A DNA stretch of 64,000 nucleotides from UBA685 sp049890115 (GTDB lineage Bacteria > Pseudomonadota > Alphaproteobacteria > Puniceispirillales > Puniceispirillaceae): positions 1-64,000 of the forward strand of contig JBMHCC010000006.1 of assembly GCA_049890115.1 (NCBI GenBank), written 5' to 3'. The stretch's first letter is position 1. Each line of letters starts with the position of its first letter. The position numbers and the translations under genes are program-made. This document shows, one piece after another, positions 41,532-50,456 of this stretch. The notes under the pieces are model-generated. The model saw nothing but the letters and a program-made list of their open reading frames with translations. It ran no database searches and was not told the origin of the DNA.

Positions 41532-42437
41532 TTATCTGTCGATACCAGCCAACGCCGCAACTGATGTTGCGTTTGACTTGTCAACAAAACCTGGACCTGA
41601 TGGGATATTTGCACCAGGAAGCAGGCCAGCACCATTATTATACAGATGCAGAACAACAACAGGCATATAACCCTGCAGACGCTGCTGCTGGTCGATTGTG
41701 TAAGCAACTTTATCTGCATTAATCAAATCCATCACTTCTGGGCTCAAGTCGAAGCATGAATGGTGGACTGACATACCAAGATCATCAATCGCCTTCTGAA
41801 CGCCTGCACAAACATGTGGGCCAACAGACAGAACAGCGTCAACATCTGGGTTTGCCTGCAGACCAGCTGCAGCACGTGTTGGGATTGTTGCTGGGTCATT
41901 TGATGAATCAACAAGCTTTGTTGGTACTGACTCACCATAACCGTTACAACGATCATTCAATGCTGTGTTATAGGCTTCCTGAATGAAGCAGATTGCATTT
42001 GTTGCACCTTCTGCCTTCGCACGGCTACCAGCTGCCTGACCTGCCAAGAATTCTGGCTGACCGACATGCATCAATGCGCCAACTTCTTTTGATGATTCAA
42101 GACCTGAGTTCATTGTAATAACTGGCACACCTGAAGCAACCGCATCTTTAATCGCCTGACCAAGCGCTGCTGGATCTGGCAGAGATACAACAAGACCATC
42201 TGGCTGAGTCGCTGCAGCAGCAGTGATTGACTTTGCCATATCGCCCATATCACCTGATGGGTTAAAGATGTATTCAAATTCTGCACCCACGTGACGTGCA
42301 GCATCTTCACCACCTTTTTGTACAACAGGCCAGAATGGATCTTTACCTTCGCCATGTGTGACCATGACATAACGTTCAGCTTGTGCTGCGCCTGACATCA
42401 GAACAACAGCTGAAAGAGCTAGAATAAACTTCTTCAT
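41532..42437 (-). CDS. Sugar ABC transporter substrate-binding protein
   Basis: Periplasmic binding protein of 301 residues of the LacI/RbsB-like type (Peripla_BP_4). Signal peptide 1-20 (ending Ala-Ala-Gln-Ala) is followed by the YVMVTHGEGKDPFWPVVQKGG opening. The start at 42437 has GGAGGAA eight bases upstream. Ligand residues cannot be assigned by eye. Its position at the head of the iol operon, beside an FrcA/FrcC-like pair, points to inositol or a related polyol; the Caulobacter IbpA-IatA-IatP inositol system is the nearest functional analogue. Confidence 0.92.
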   Translation of the reverse strand: MKKFILALSAVVLMSGAAQAERYVMVTHGEGKDPFWPVVQKGGEDAARHVGAEFEYIFNPSGDMGDMAKSITAAAATQPDGLVVSLPDPAALGQAIKDAVASGVPVITMNSGLESSKEVGALMHVGQPEFLAGQAAGSRAKAEGATNAICFIQEAYNTALNDRCNGYGESVPTKLVDSSNDPATIPTRAAAGLQANPDVDAVLSVGPHVCAGVQKAIDDLGMSVHHSCFDLSPEVMDLINADKVAYTIDQQQRLQGYMPVVVLHLYNNGAGLLPGANIPSGPGFVDKSNATSVAALAGIDR

Positions 42438-42460
42438 TGTTTCCTCCCAAAGTTTATGCA

Positions 42461-42478
42461 CTGGATTAGAAATTCCAG
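42461..42478 (-). promoter_or_regulatory. Candidate RpiR/IolR operator upstream of the binding-protein gene
   Basis: The palindrome CTGGATTAGAAATTCCAG contains GGAT-N6-TTCC, one base off the GGAA-N6-TTCC consensus reported for Sinorhizobium IolR, an RpiR-family protein. It lies 24-41 bases before the start of the first gene of the operon, where a repressor would block transcription or initiation. It was found by eye only. Confidence 0.4.
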
Positions 42479-42499
42479 TTAGCGGACGTTTATCTCAGC

Positions 42500-42551
42500 G
42501 CGAAAAATTTTTTTTGTAAAGTTTTTTTTGGAAAAAATTTTTTACTTTCGC
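42500..42551. promoter_or_regulatory. AT-rich inverted-repeat-bounded element in the divergent promoter region
   Basis: A 52-base stretch bounded by GCGAAA and TTTCGC, filled with T and A tracts of six to eight bases. It lies midway between the leftward transport operon and the rightward dehydrogenase gene and probably carries both promoters (UP-element-like tracts). No confident -35/-10 pair was assigned. Confidence 0.35.
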
Positions 42552-42665
42552 ATTATGGAAGAATTTGCTCTAAATCAAATCAGTGCCCATTAAAGGGGCT
42601 GAAACGTCAGCCTTTGGCCATTGCGGGCAAACAAAATTTAAGCGAAAGACAAGGTAGAAATCATT

Positions 42666-43793
42666 ATGAAAGAAATCGGAGTTGGAGTTGTTGGTACAGG
42701 TTTTATGGGCAAAGCGCATTCTATTGCCTATAGTGCGTCAGCCTCTGTTTTTGGCACAGGCTTGCGACCAAAATTACAAATTGTCTGTGACCTTAGCCCT
42801 GAGCGTGCCTCTGAAAGAGCTACTGATTTAGGCTTTTCACGCTATACCTCAAACTGGCAGGATGTGGTGAATGATCCTGAAGTTGATCTGATTTCTGTCT
42901 GCACCCCCAATGACACGCATGCCGAGATTGCCATTGCCGCTTTGCAAGCTGGCAAACATGTGTGGTGTGAAAAGCCAATGTCTACCACATTAGCTGATTC
43001 GACCAAGATGGCAGAGGCAGCAGCTGCCTCAAAAGGGCGCACTATCATTGGCTATAATTACACGAAAAATCCAGCTGTCACACATGCGCGTCGTTTGATT
43101 GAAGATGGCGCTATTGGCCGTGTTTCTGGGTTTTTCTGTCGCTATGATGTTGATAATGAAGCTGATGAGGGTCGCCCTTGGTCATGGCGTATGGCACGTG
43201 CCAGCTCTGGTACTGGTGCCAATGGTGATGTGTTAAGTCATGTGATTTCAGTCGCACATTATCTAACAGGTTCAACGATTTCAAAAGTCGTTGGTGATTA
43301 TTCTGTTGTGCATGAAGACAGAGACGACCCTGCTAATCCTGGTACAACGAAAAAAGTTGATAATGATGATATGGTGTCTGCATTGGTACATTTTGCCAAT
43401 GGTGTCCATGGGCATATTGGTGCCAGCCGCGTGACATGGGGGCGCAAATGTGGCCTGCGTTGGGAAGTTCATGGCACGAAAGGCACCATTTGCTATGATC
43501 AAGAACGCCTGAATGAAATCCAGCTTTTCACAAGACAAGATGACCCTGCAACAGATGGTTTCCGCACCATTTTAACAGGTCCCCTTCACCCGCCTTATAG
43601 CGCTTTTCTGCCAAATGGTGGCCATTCACTAGGCTATATGGATGTGAAAATTTGTGAGCTTTATGAATTGCTGCAATCCATTGAACATGACAATCCTGTC
43701 TGGCCTGATTTTGAAGCTGGTCTTATCATCGAAAAAGTAATGGATACGGTTGACCGCTCTGCTTTGTCTGGCCAATGGCTGACAGTGGAATAG
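42666..43793 (+). CDS. Gfo/Idh/MocA-family dehydrogenase (second inositol-type dehydrogenase)
   Basis: NAD(P)-dependent oxidoreductase of 375 residues. The Rossmann motif GTGFMG is at 10-15 and the catalytic Lys103 is in VWCEKPMSTT. The C-terminal substrate domain has HVISVAHYLTG near 199. It is not close to the orthodox IolG at 44647-45636: it is longer and has a different active-site His environment. It may oxidise a stereoisomer or substituted inositol (scyllo-, chiro- or methyl-) or act on the hydroxylated product of a PhyH enzyme. It is the first gene of a rightward unit diverging from the transport operon. Confidence 0.87.
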   Translation: MKEIGVGVVGTGFMGKAHSIAYSASASVFGTGLRPKLQIVCDLSPERASERATDLGFSRYTSNWQDVVNDPEVDLISVCTPNDTHAEIAIAALQAGKHVWCEKPMSTTLADSTKMAEAAAASKGRTIIGYNYTKNPAVTHARRLIEDGAIGRVSGFFCRYDVDNEADEGRPWSWRMARASSGTGANGDVLSHVISVAHYLTGSTISKVVGDYSVVHEDRDDPANPGTTKKVDNDDMVSALVHFANGVHGHIGASRVTWGRKCGLRWEVHGTKGTICYDQERLNEIQLFTRQDDPATDGFRTILTGPLHPPYSAFLPNGGHSLGYMDVKICELYELLQSIEHDNPVWPDFEAGLIIEKVMDTVDRSALSGQWLTVE

Positions 43794-43806
43794 CAAAGGC
43801 ATTATT

Positions 43807-44589
43807 ATGGTAAGCAACAAAAACCAATCAGTGATTATTTCAGGTGGTACACAAGGGCTTGGCTATGCTATCGCTGAGGCATTAATTAGCCAAGGTTGCA
43901 AAAAGCTAACCATTACAGGACGCCATGAAAATAAAGGCATAGCAGCGGCCAAAGCCCTGTCACAAAATGATGTTGATTGTTTATTTATCCGCTGTGATGT
44001 GGCTCATATTGATGATTGTGACGCTGTTGTTACAAACGCGATACAGTATCATGGCTTTGTGAATGGGCTGGTGAATGCTGCTGCTGATACATCACGTGGC
44101 GGTCTTCTTGATACCACGCCAGAGCTGTGGGATCGTCACATGGCAATTAATCTGCGTGGGCCATTTTTCTTGATGCAGGGCGTTGCAAAGCATCTTGTTA
44201 AAACTGGCAAACCTGGCTCACTCATCAATATCTTATCGACCTCAGCTCATGTTGGGCAAAGTTTCCTATCTGCCTATTCAAGCTCAAAAGGCGGGCTGAT
44301 GACATTGACCAAAAATGCGGCCAATGCCATGCGGCATCACAAGATTAGAGTGAACGCCATTGCCCCTGGCTGGATGGACACACCAAATGAAGATCTGGTG
44401 CAAAAACAATTCCATGATGCAGATGATGACTGGCTTGAAAAAGCAGAGGCTGGCCTGCCAATGGGTCAGCTTGCCAAACCTCATCAAATCGCGCCTCTAG
44501 CGGCCTATTTGCTTAGTCCTGATTCTGGCATCATCACAGGTTCCATTATTGATTATGATCAGCAAATAGTCGGCGTGATGCCAGAATAG
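43807..44589 (+). CDS. Short-chain dehydrogenase/reductase
   Basis: Classical SDR of 260 residues with the nucleotide motif GGTQGLG (13-19), NAAAD (about 90-94), a Ser in ILSTSAH (142-148) and the catalytic Tyr157/Lys161 (AYSSSKGG). It follows the Gfo/Idh/MocA gene by 13 bases in one operon. SDRs of this type oxidise or reduce hydroxyls on sugars and polyols; here a cyclitol or deoxyketo-sugar is likely. The exact substrate cannot be read from the sequence. Confidence 0.9.
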   Translation: MVSNKNQSVIISGGTQGLGYAIAEALISQGCKKLTITGRHENKGIAAAKALSQNDVDCLFIRCDVAHIDDCDAVVTNAIQYHGFVNGLVNAAADTSRGGLLDTTPELWDRHMAINLRGPFFLMQGVAKHLVKTGKPGSLINILSTSAHVGQSFLSAYSSSKGGLMTLTKNAANAMRHHKIRVNAIAPGWMDTPNEDLVQKQFHDADDDWLEKAEAGLPMGQLAKPHQIAPLAAYLLSPDSGIITGSIIDYDQQIVGVMPE

Positions 44590-44592
44590 TTT

Positions 44593-44638
44593 GCCAGAAT
44601 AATTAGTCAGAATAGCCATAGAACATAATTATTCTGGC
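44593..44638. terminator. Long inverted repeat between convergent SDR and iolG genes
   Basis: A perfect 13-bp inverted repeat GCCAGAATAATTA/TAATTATTCTGGC with a 20-base interior. It starts four bases after the SDR stop and ends nine bases before the iolG stop. Being symmetric, it could end transcription from both sides, although T tracts are short. Confidence 0.6.
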
Positions 44639-44646
44639 CTTGTTGA

Positions 44647-45636
44647 TTACAAATCGACAGCAACACCTGTTTTAGCTGATAAATTAGCGGCATCTGCGAT
44701 TAACAGCGCATTCAGACCATCTATTCCAAGCGGAATTGCGACATCATCACCTTTTAATGAGGCAATAAAGCTAGCAATTTCGTTTGCATAGGCATCAAGA
44801 TAGCGGGTCATGAAAAAATCATGCAAAGCTGGCTTGGCAAAACCATCCTTAGTGGCAATTTCAATCGAAACAGGTCGCTGATTTTCAGCTGTGACCATGC
44901 CTTTTTCACCATGCACCTCGATTCGCTGATCATAGCCATAGCTGGCACGGCGTGAATTTGAAATTGATACTTGCCTGCCATCTGCCCAAGTTAGGATTGC
45001 AGTTGCACTATCGACATCCCCTAATTCAGCAATTTTTGGATCTGTCAGAACTGAGCCAGATGCTTGAATCTTGGCTGGCAGGGAGCCCATCAGGAACACA
45101 GCCATATCAAAATCATGGATCATCATATCACGGAACAGGCCGCCTGAACGTGTGATGTAATCAGCTGGTGGGGCTGCTGGGTCTCGTGATGTAATAACAC
45201 CCATCTCTGCTTTGCCAATCTGGCCATCTAAAATGGCTTGTTTGACAGCGGCAAAATGCGGATCAAAGCGACGGTTAAAACCAACCATGAGCAATGCACC
45301 TTCTGCTTCAACCACTGACAGGCATTGGCGCACTCTATCAGCATCTAGATCGATTGGCTTTTCACAGAAAATCGCTTTGCCAGCTCTGGCAAATTGTTCA
45401 ATCAAATCAGCATGCATATCTGTTGGTGTGCAGATAATCACAGCATCAATATCATCTGAGGCAGCGATATCATCAATAGTGCGGATAACGGCACCATAGT
45501 GCTCAGCAATCGCTTGTGCCGCTGGCAAATGCGTATCAGCAACAGCAACCAAAGCCGCATCTGAATTACCTGCCACAGCTCTGGCATGAACCTGCCCAAT
45601 GCGCCCTGCGCCCAATATTGCAAATCGAATTGTCAT
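44647..45636 (-). CDS. iolG: Myo-inositol 2-dehydrogenase
   Basis: IolG of 329 residues, oxidising myo-inositol to 2-keto-myo-inositol with NAD. The GAGRIG Rossmann motif (9-14), catalytic Lys93 in FCEKPIDLD, and Asp170/His174 in RDMMIHDFDMA are in the places seen in Bacillus IolG. It is separated from the main iol operon by the divergent dehydrogenase/SDR pair and is transcribed leftward from its own start at 45636, divergent from the aldo-keto reductase gene. It supplies the substrate for IolE. Confidence 0.93.
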   Translation of the reverse strand: MTIRFAILGAGRIGQVHARAVAGNSDAALVAVADTHLPAAQAIAEHYGAVIRTIDDIAASDDIDAVIICTPTDMHADLIEQFARAGKAIFCEKPIDLDADRVRQCLSVVEAEGALLMVGFNRRFDPHFAAVKQAILDGQIGKAEMGVITSRDPAAPPADYITRSGGLFRDMMIHDFDMAVFLMGSLPAKIQASGSVLTDPKIAELGDVDSATAILTWADGRQVSISNSRRASYGYDQRIEVHGEKGMVTAENQRPVSIEIATKDGFAKPALHDFFMTRYLDAYANEIASFIASLKGDDVAIPLGIDGLNALLIADAANLSAKTGVAVDL

Positions 45637-45753
45637 AAAAGCTCCTGAAAATGATAAGCTGGATGATGTGTGATCTGGTAATCTTCATATAATTATAGTT
45701 ACACTAGACGACAAGTTGCAAACGACATCACCATCAAGTTAAGGAAGATGAGA

Positions 45754-46731
45754 ATGGAACAAAGACGATTAGGCAAAACAAATTATCAGATTTCTGAAAT
45801 TGGCATTGGCTGTTGGCAGTTTGGCGGCGATTTTGGCCCGATTGAAGATGAGAGATCTGTTGCCACCTTGAAAGAGGCACTCAGCCGTGATGTCACATTC
45901 TTTGATACAGCTGATGTTTATGGTGCTGGCCGTTCTGAGAGCATCATTGGCAACCATTTCAAAGGCAAAGATGATATCATCATTGCCACAAAGGTAGGGC
46001 GCACCCCTGCCCTTTATCCAGATGGCTATGAAACAAGCATAGTCAGAGACCATATCACTGCTAGCTTGCAAAGATTACAGCAATCATCGCTTGATTTGGT
46101 GCAGCTTCATTGTGTGCCGACCGCATGCCTGAAACAGGGCGCTATTTTTGATATGATGCGCCAGATAAAAGATGAAGGATTAATCAAGCATTGGGGCGCG
46201 TCTGTTGAAACCATCGAAGAAGCGCATTTATGCTTAGACCAAGATGATTGTGCTAGCTTGCAGATTATTTTTAATTTGTATCGTCAAGATGCGATAGGTG
46301 AGTTGTTCCAGCGTGCCCAAGAGCAAGATGTTGGTATTATTGTGCGCCTGCCGCTCGCATCTGGCATCTTAACAGGTAAATATACAGCCGATCATCGGTT
46401 TGCTGATAGTGACCATCGTCATTTTAATCGTGATGGTGCCCATTTTTCAGTTGGCGAGACCTTTTCAGGCATACAGCAAGACAAAGCTGTTTCATTATTA
46501 TCTGAGATTATGCCATTCGTGCCAGAGGGGTGGAGCTTGGCTGATTTTGCTTTGCGCTGGATTCTAGATCATGATGCGGTATCAAGTGTAATAGCTGGTT
46601 GCTCTCATCCTGATCAGATTGCCAGAAACAGCCATGCCAGCACCCTAGCTCCGCTTGATAAGGCGATACATGATGAGCTAAAGGAACTTTATCATTCCAA
46701 GATAAGACAGCATATTCGCTGCCCTATCTAA
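45754..46731 (+). CDS. Aldo/keto reductase
   Basis: NAD(P)H aldo/keto reductase of 325 residues. The tetrad is read as Asp51 and Tyr56 in FFDTADVYGAGRSE, Lys80 in IIATKVG and His119 in VQLHC. The start at 45754 has AAGGA eight bases upstream; the ATG six bases earlier is too close to it. In cyclitol clusters such enzymes interconvert inosoles and inositols (for example IolS-like proteins), or reduce sugar aldehydes. It diverges from iolG and converges on xylA, so it may serve either pathway. Confidence 0.88.
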   Translation: MEQRRLGKTNYQISEIGIGCWQFGGDFGPIEDERSVATLKEALSRDVTFFDTADVYGAGRSESIIGNHFKGKDDIIIATKVGRTPALYPDGYETSIVRDHITASLQRLQQSSLDLVQLHCVPTACLKQGAIFDMMRQIKDEGLIKHWGASVETIEEAHLCLDQDDCASLQIIFNLYRQDAIGELFQRAQEQDVGIIVRLPLASGILTGKYTADHRFADSDHRHFNRDGAHFSVGETFSGIQQDKAVSLLSEIMPFVPEGWSLADFALRWILDHDAVSSVIAGCSHPDQIARNSHASTLAPLDKAIHDELKELYHSKIRQHIRCPI

Positions 46732-46746
46732 TCAGCCTATAACAGC

Positions 46747-48054
46747 TCAGACATAGCGATTAATGATAGCCTCATAAAGCTCTTGCTGGCCTGATCGTGG
46801 CTGTGGTTCAAGGTGATTATCCTCAACATGCTGTGCAAGGCTTTCAAGGTTATGCGCACCAGACAAGATATCCTGACCTAATGCCTCTCCCCAGCCTTGA
46901 TAACGTGCGCCAATCATATCTTCTAGCGCACCATCTTCCAGCATGGCTGCTGCTGCCTTCAAGCCCCTTGCACAGACATCCATTGCGCCAATATGCGCGA
47001 TAAGCAAATCATCGGCATCAATCGATTGCCGGCGTAATTTTGCATCAAAATTTGTGCCGCCTGTTATAAATCCACCAGCACGTAAAATCTGATAATAAGC
47101 GAGCGCAACCTCAGGCACATTATGCGGGAATTGATCGGTATCCCAGCCAGATTGATAATCATTGCGATTCATATCAATCGAGCCAAAAATACCAAGTGAA
47201 GTCGCCAGTGCCAGCTCATGTTCAAAAGAATGACCAGCTAGCAAAGCATGACCTTGTTCAATATTGACCTTTACTTCATTTTCAAGCCCATAACGCTTTA
47301 AGAAGCCATAGACTGTTGCCACATCAAAATCATATTGGTGTTTGGTTGGCTCTTGCGGTTTTGGTTCAACCAAAATTGTGCCTTCAAACCCAATTTTATA
47401 TTTATAATCCACCACCATATTCAAAAAGCGGCCAAGCTGATCAAGCTCTTGCCCCATCTCGGTATTAAGCAAGGTTTCATACCCTTCTCTGCCACCCCAC
47501 AAGACATAATTTTCACCGCCAAGGCGCATGGTTGAATCCATCACTGCTTTCACTGTCGCAGCAGCATAGGCAAAAATTTCAGGATCAGGGTTGGTCGCAC
47601 CGCCTGACATAAAGCGTTTATGCGAAAATAAATTGGCTGTGCCCCATAACAGACTGACATCTGTCTCAGCCATCTTGCTTTCGAAAACCTCTGTGATCTC
47701 TTCTAAATTGCGCCGACTTTGCGCAAAATTATCACCTTCAGGGCGCACATCAGCATCATGAAAACAGAAATAGGGTACATCTAATGCTGAAAACATCTCA
47801 AAGGCGATATCAGCTTTATGACGAGCAGCTGCCATATCATTGCCAAACCAAGGACGCTCAAACGTATTGCCACCAAAGGGATCTGTGCCAGGCCAGACAA
47901 AATTATGCCAATAACAAACCGCAAAGCGTAAATGCTCTTCCATAGTTTTGCCAAACAACACCTCATCTGCTTGATAATGGCGAAAAGCAAGTGGGTTTGT
48001 GCTGTCGGCACCTTCATATGGCACTTTATCAACTGAGAAAAAACCTGATGACAT
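46747..48054 (-). CDS. xylA: Xylose isomerase
   Basis: XylA of 435 residues, isomerising D-xylose to D-xylulose with divalent metals. The class II pattern is clear: FCFHDADVRPEG, WGTANLFSHKRFM and VLWGGREGYETLLNT (three metal/catalytic segments), and later SIDMNRNDYQSGWDTDQFPHN and FDAKLRRQSID. It is the second gene of a xylB - xylA unit transcribed leftward, 22 bases after xylB, and converges on the aldo/keto reductase gene. Confidence 0.97.
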   Translation of the reverse strand: MSSGFFSVDKVPYEGADSTNPLAFRHYQADEVLFGKTMEEHLRFAVCYWHNFVWPGTDPFGGNTFERPWFGNDMAAARHKADIAFEMFSALDVPYFCFHDADVRPEGDNFAQSRRNLEEITEVFESKMAETDVSLLWGTANLFSHKRFMSGGATNPDPEIFAYAAATVKAVMDSTMRLGGENYVLWGGREGYETLLNTEMGQELDQLGRFLNMVVDYKYKIGFEGTILVEPKPQEPTKHQYDFDVATVYGFLKRYGLENEVKVNIEQGHALLAGHSFEHELALATSLGIFGSIDMNRNDYQSGWDTDQFPHNVPEVALAYYQILRAGGFITGGTNFDAKLRRQSIDADDLLIAHIGAMDVCARGLKAAAAMLEDGALEDMIGARYQGWGEALGQDILSGAHNLESLAQHVEDNHLEPQPRSGQQELYEAIINRYV

Positions 48055-48076
48055 TACCGAATATCTCCCTTGTTAA

Positions 48077-49522
48077 TTAGATTTGTTGTACCGCATGGAA
48101 TAATGCCTGCCAATGCTGGCGGCGTTCATCATGAAAAGCGGTTCTGTCAGCATCTGGGGTAAAATGATGGGCAATATCTGGCTTTTGCAATATCACATCA
48201 TGATCTTGCCCATCTGCTAATGCGGCTAGTCTGGCAGCACCAAGTGATGCTCCAAAATCACCATCAACAGGAAGGGTGATAGGAACGCCAGTCATATCGC
48301 AAATCATCTGAAGCCAATGATGGTTTTTTGACCCGCCGCCTGTGGCAAGTAATTCAGATGGCCGATGGCCTGTCTGTGCCAGCACATCAACAGCATCTGT
48401 CATGGCATAGCCAACACCTTGCAAGACAGCATAGGCCATTTCAGCACTGCCATGACCGCGCGAAAGCCCAAAAAAACCGCCTCTGGCATCTGGGTCATTA
48501 TGCGGTGTTCTCTCACCTGATAAATAAGGGTGAAAATAAAGATTAGTGCCCTCATCTGAAAGCCCAGCAGCTTGTCTTGCTAAATCAGCGACTGATTGGC
48601 CTGTTATCTCAGCCAGCCAGCTAAGCGAATCTGTGGCTGACAAAATAACGCCCATTTGATGCCATCGATTCGCCAGCGCATGACAAAAAGCATGAGCACC
48701 ACTATCTGCTGCTGGCGCAAATCTATCTGTCACCGCAAACACCACACCAGATGTGCCAAGTGATAAAAAGGCATCACCTGGCTTTGTGACACCAAGCCCA
48801 CAAGCAGCAGCCGCATTATCACCAGCACCGCTAATAACAGGACGCCCTGTTATGCCCCATTTTTCAGCAAGGCTGGCACGTAATCTGCCAGCTGGCGCTT
48901 CGCCCTCTGCCAAAGCAGGCACATGATCACGCGATAAATGGCAGGCTGCCAATAGGCTATCATCATAATCACGTCTTGCAACATCAAGCCACAAGGTGCC
49001 GCTGCTATCAGACATATCAGATATAAATTCACCAGATAGCCAAAAGCGCACATAATCTTTTGGCAATAAAATCATCTTAATCTGGTTGAACAAATCAGCT
49101 TCGTGACGTGCCATCCATAATGCTTTTGGTGCGGTAAAACCTGGCATGACGGCATTGCCGCCAATGGTGCGAAATGCTGGCACCTTCTCGTCAAGTTCTT
49201 TGGCCTCATCGCCATTACGCCCATCATTCCATAAAATCGCAGGACGCACGATTTCATCAGATTTATCAAGTGCTACCAGACCATGCATCTGGCCAGATAG
49301 ACCAATAGCGCGCACGCTAGATAGCGCGGCTTGATGCCCTGCTTTGATTTCTGCCATGGCTGTATCAATCGCAGCAAGCCAATCTTGTGGATGCTGTTCT
49401 GACCAGCCATCAAAAGGACGCTGGACAGATAATGAGACTGACGCAACTGTGACAGGCCTAAGCCTTTCATCTGTCAGCAAAACTTTGATAGCTGATGTCC
49501 CAATATCAATGCCTAAATACAT
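48077..49522 (-). CDS. xylB: Xylulokinase
   Basis: FGGY-family kinase of 481 residues that phosphorylates D-xylulose. The GIDIGTSAIKVLL phosphate loop at the start, WSEQHPQDW, IGLSGQMHGLVALD, the catalytic Asp in PAILWNDGRN and the LSLGTSGVVFA segment are all typical. It heads the xylB - xylA unit. No xylose transporter or XylR gene adjoins, so uptake may rely on the sugar ABC system 6 kb away or on a transporter elsewhere. Confidence 0.96.
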   Translation of the reverse strand: MYLGIDIGTSAIKVLLTDERLRPVTVASVSLSVQRPFDGWSEQHPQDWLAAIDTAMAEIKAGHQAALSSVRAIGLSGQMHGLVALDKSDEIVRPAILWNDGRNGDEAKELDEKVPAFRTIGGNAVMPGFTAPKALWMARHEADLFNQIKMILLPKDYVRFWLSGEFISDMSDSSGTLWLDVARRDYDDSLLAACHLSRDHVPALAEGEAPAGRLRASLAEKWGITGRPVISGAGDNAAAACGLGVTKPGDAFLSLGTSGVVFAVTDRFAPAADSGAHAFCHALANRWHQMGVILSATDSLSWLAEITGQSVADLARQAAGLSDEGTNLYFHPYLSGERTPHNDPDARGGFFGLSRGHGSAEMAYAVLQGVGYAMTDAVDVLAQTGHRPSELLATGGGSKNHHWLQMICDMTGVPITLPVDGDFGASLGAARLAALADGQDHDVILQKPDIAHHFTPDADRTAFHDERRQHWQALFHAVQQI

Positions 49523-49586
49523 AAAAGCATACCTTAGCGTAACTATTTACTGTTCTTATTCCCAACTATGACATAGCGTGCTGAAT

Positions 49587-50456
49587 ATGCCAGCATCTAT
49601 TATGCCTATTATTTTTGTTTTTCTGTGGGCATCTGCCTTTATCTCTGCCAAGGCCATTATGGCAGATGGCACGGCCTTTGCCTCATTGGCCTTGCGTTTT
49701 GGCATTGTTGGCATTGGCTTTTTGATCGCAACATGGCTATTTGCGCGTGCCAAAAAAATGACGTCTTTGCAAATATTACATGCCGCAATAACAGGTATTT
49801 TCTTGCATGGCTTTTACCTAGGCGGAGTGTTCTGGGCATTAAGCCATGGCATGCCAGCCACGATATCAGCACTGATCATTTCGCTACAGCCTGTTTTTAC
49901 CGCTCTCTTGGCAGGCCCCTTCTTGGGAGAACGCATCACCATAAGACAATGGGGCGGCATCGCACTTGGTTTTATTGGCACAATTATTGTGATCGGTTTT
50001 GATTTTGGAAACAGCATTCCATTAACTGGCGTGCTTGTGTGTTTTCTGGCACTGGCAGCAGCCATTTCTGGCACCTTATATCAAAAGAGATTTGGCCAAG
50101 ATCTGCCCTTACTGCCAGCTAACATGATCCAAGCCTTTGCAGCAGTTGCGCTTCATCTGGCTCTTTTGGCGCTGTTTGAAGTGCCAGCAATCACCTTCAC
50201 CAACCAATTTTTAATCGGGATGGCATGGCAGGTCATCGCTGTGTCTTTTGGGGCTTATGTGATGTTATTAATTCTGCTTGCCAGAGGCACTGCCAATCAA
50301 ACATCCTCTCTGTTATTTTTGATTGCCCCTGTGGCAGCGTTGCAAGGTTACATCGTTCTTGGTGAGGTTGTCACCAGCATTGATATTATTGGATTGGCGC
50401 TTGCCTCATGCGGGGTTTACATTGCCACAAGACAATCACCATCACCGCAAAGTTGA
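49587..50456 (+). CDS. EamA/DMT-family transporter
   Basis: Permease of 289 residues (ten predicted membrane helices in two EamA repeats; the first repeat ends with ALIISLQPVFTALLAGPFLGERI, the second with LIAPVAALQGYIVLGEVV). Such carriers export or import amino acids, nucleotides or other metabolites; the substrate is not readable. An in-frame GTG nine bases upstream is possible. The last 15 bases overlap the convergent gene that follows. Confidence 0.87.
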   Translation: MPASIMPIIFVFLWASAFISAKAIMADGTAFASLALRFGIVGIGFLIATWLFARAKKMTSLQILHAAITGIFLHGFYLGGVFWALSHGMPATISALIISLQPVFTALLAGPFLGERITIRQWGGIALGFIGTIIVIGFDFGNSIPLTGVLVCFLALAAAISGTLYQKRFGQDLPLLPANMIQAFAAVALHLALLALFEVPAITFTNQFLIGMAWQVIAVSFGAYVMLLILLARGTANQTSSLLFLIAPVAALQGYIVLGEVVTSIDIIGLALASCGVYIATRQSPSPQS

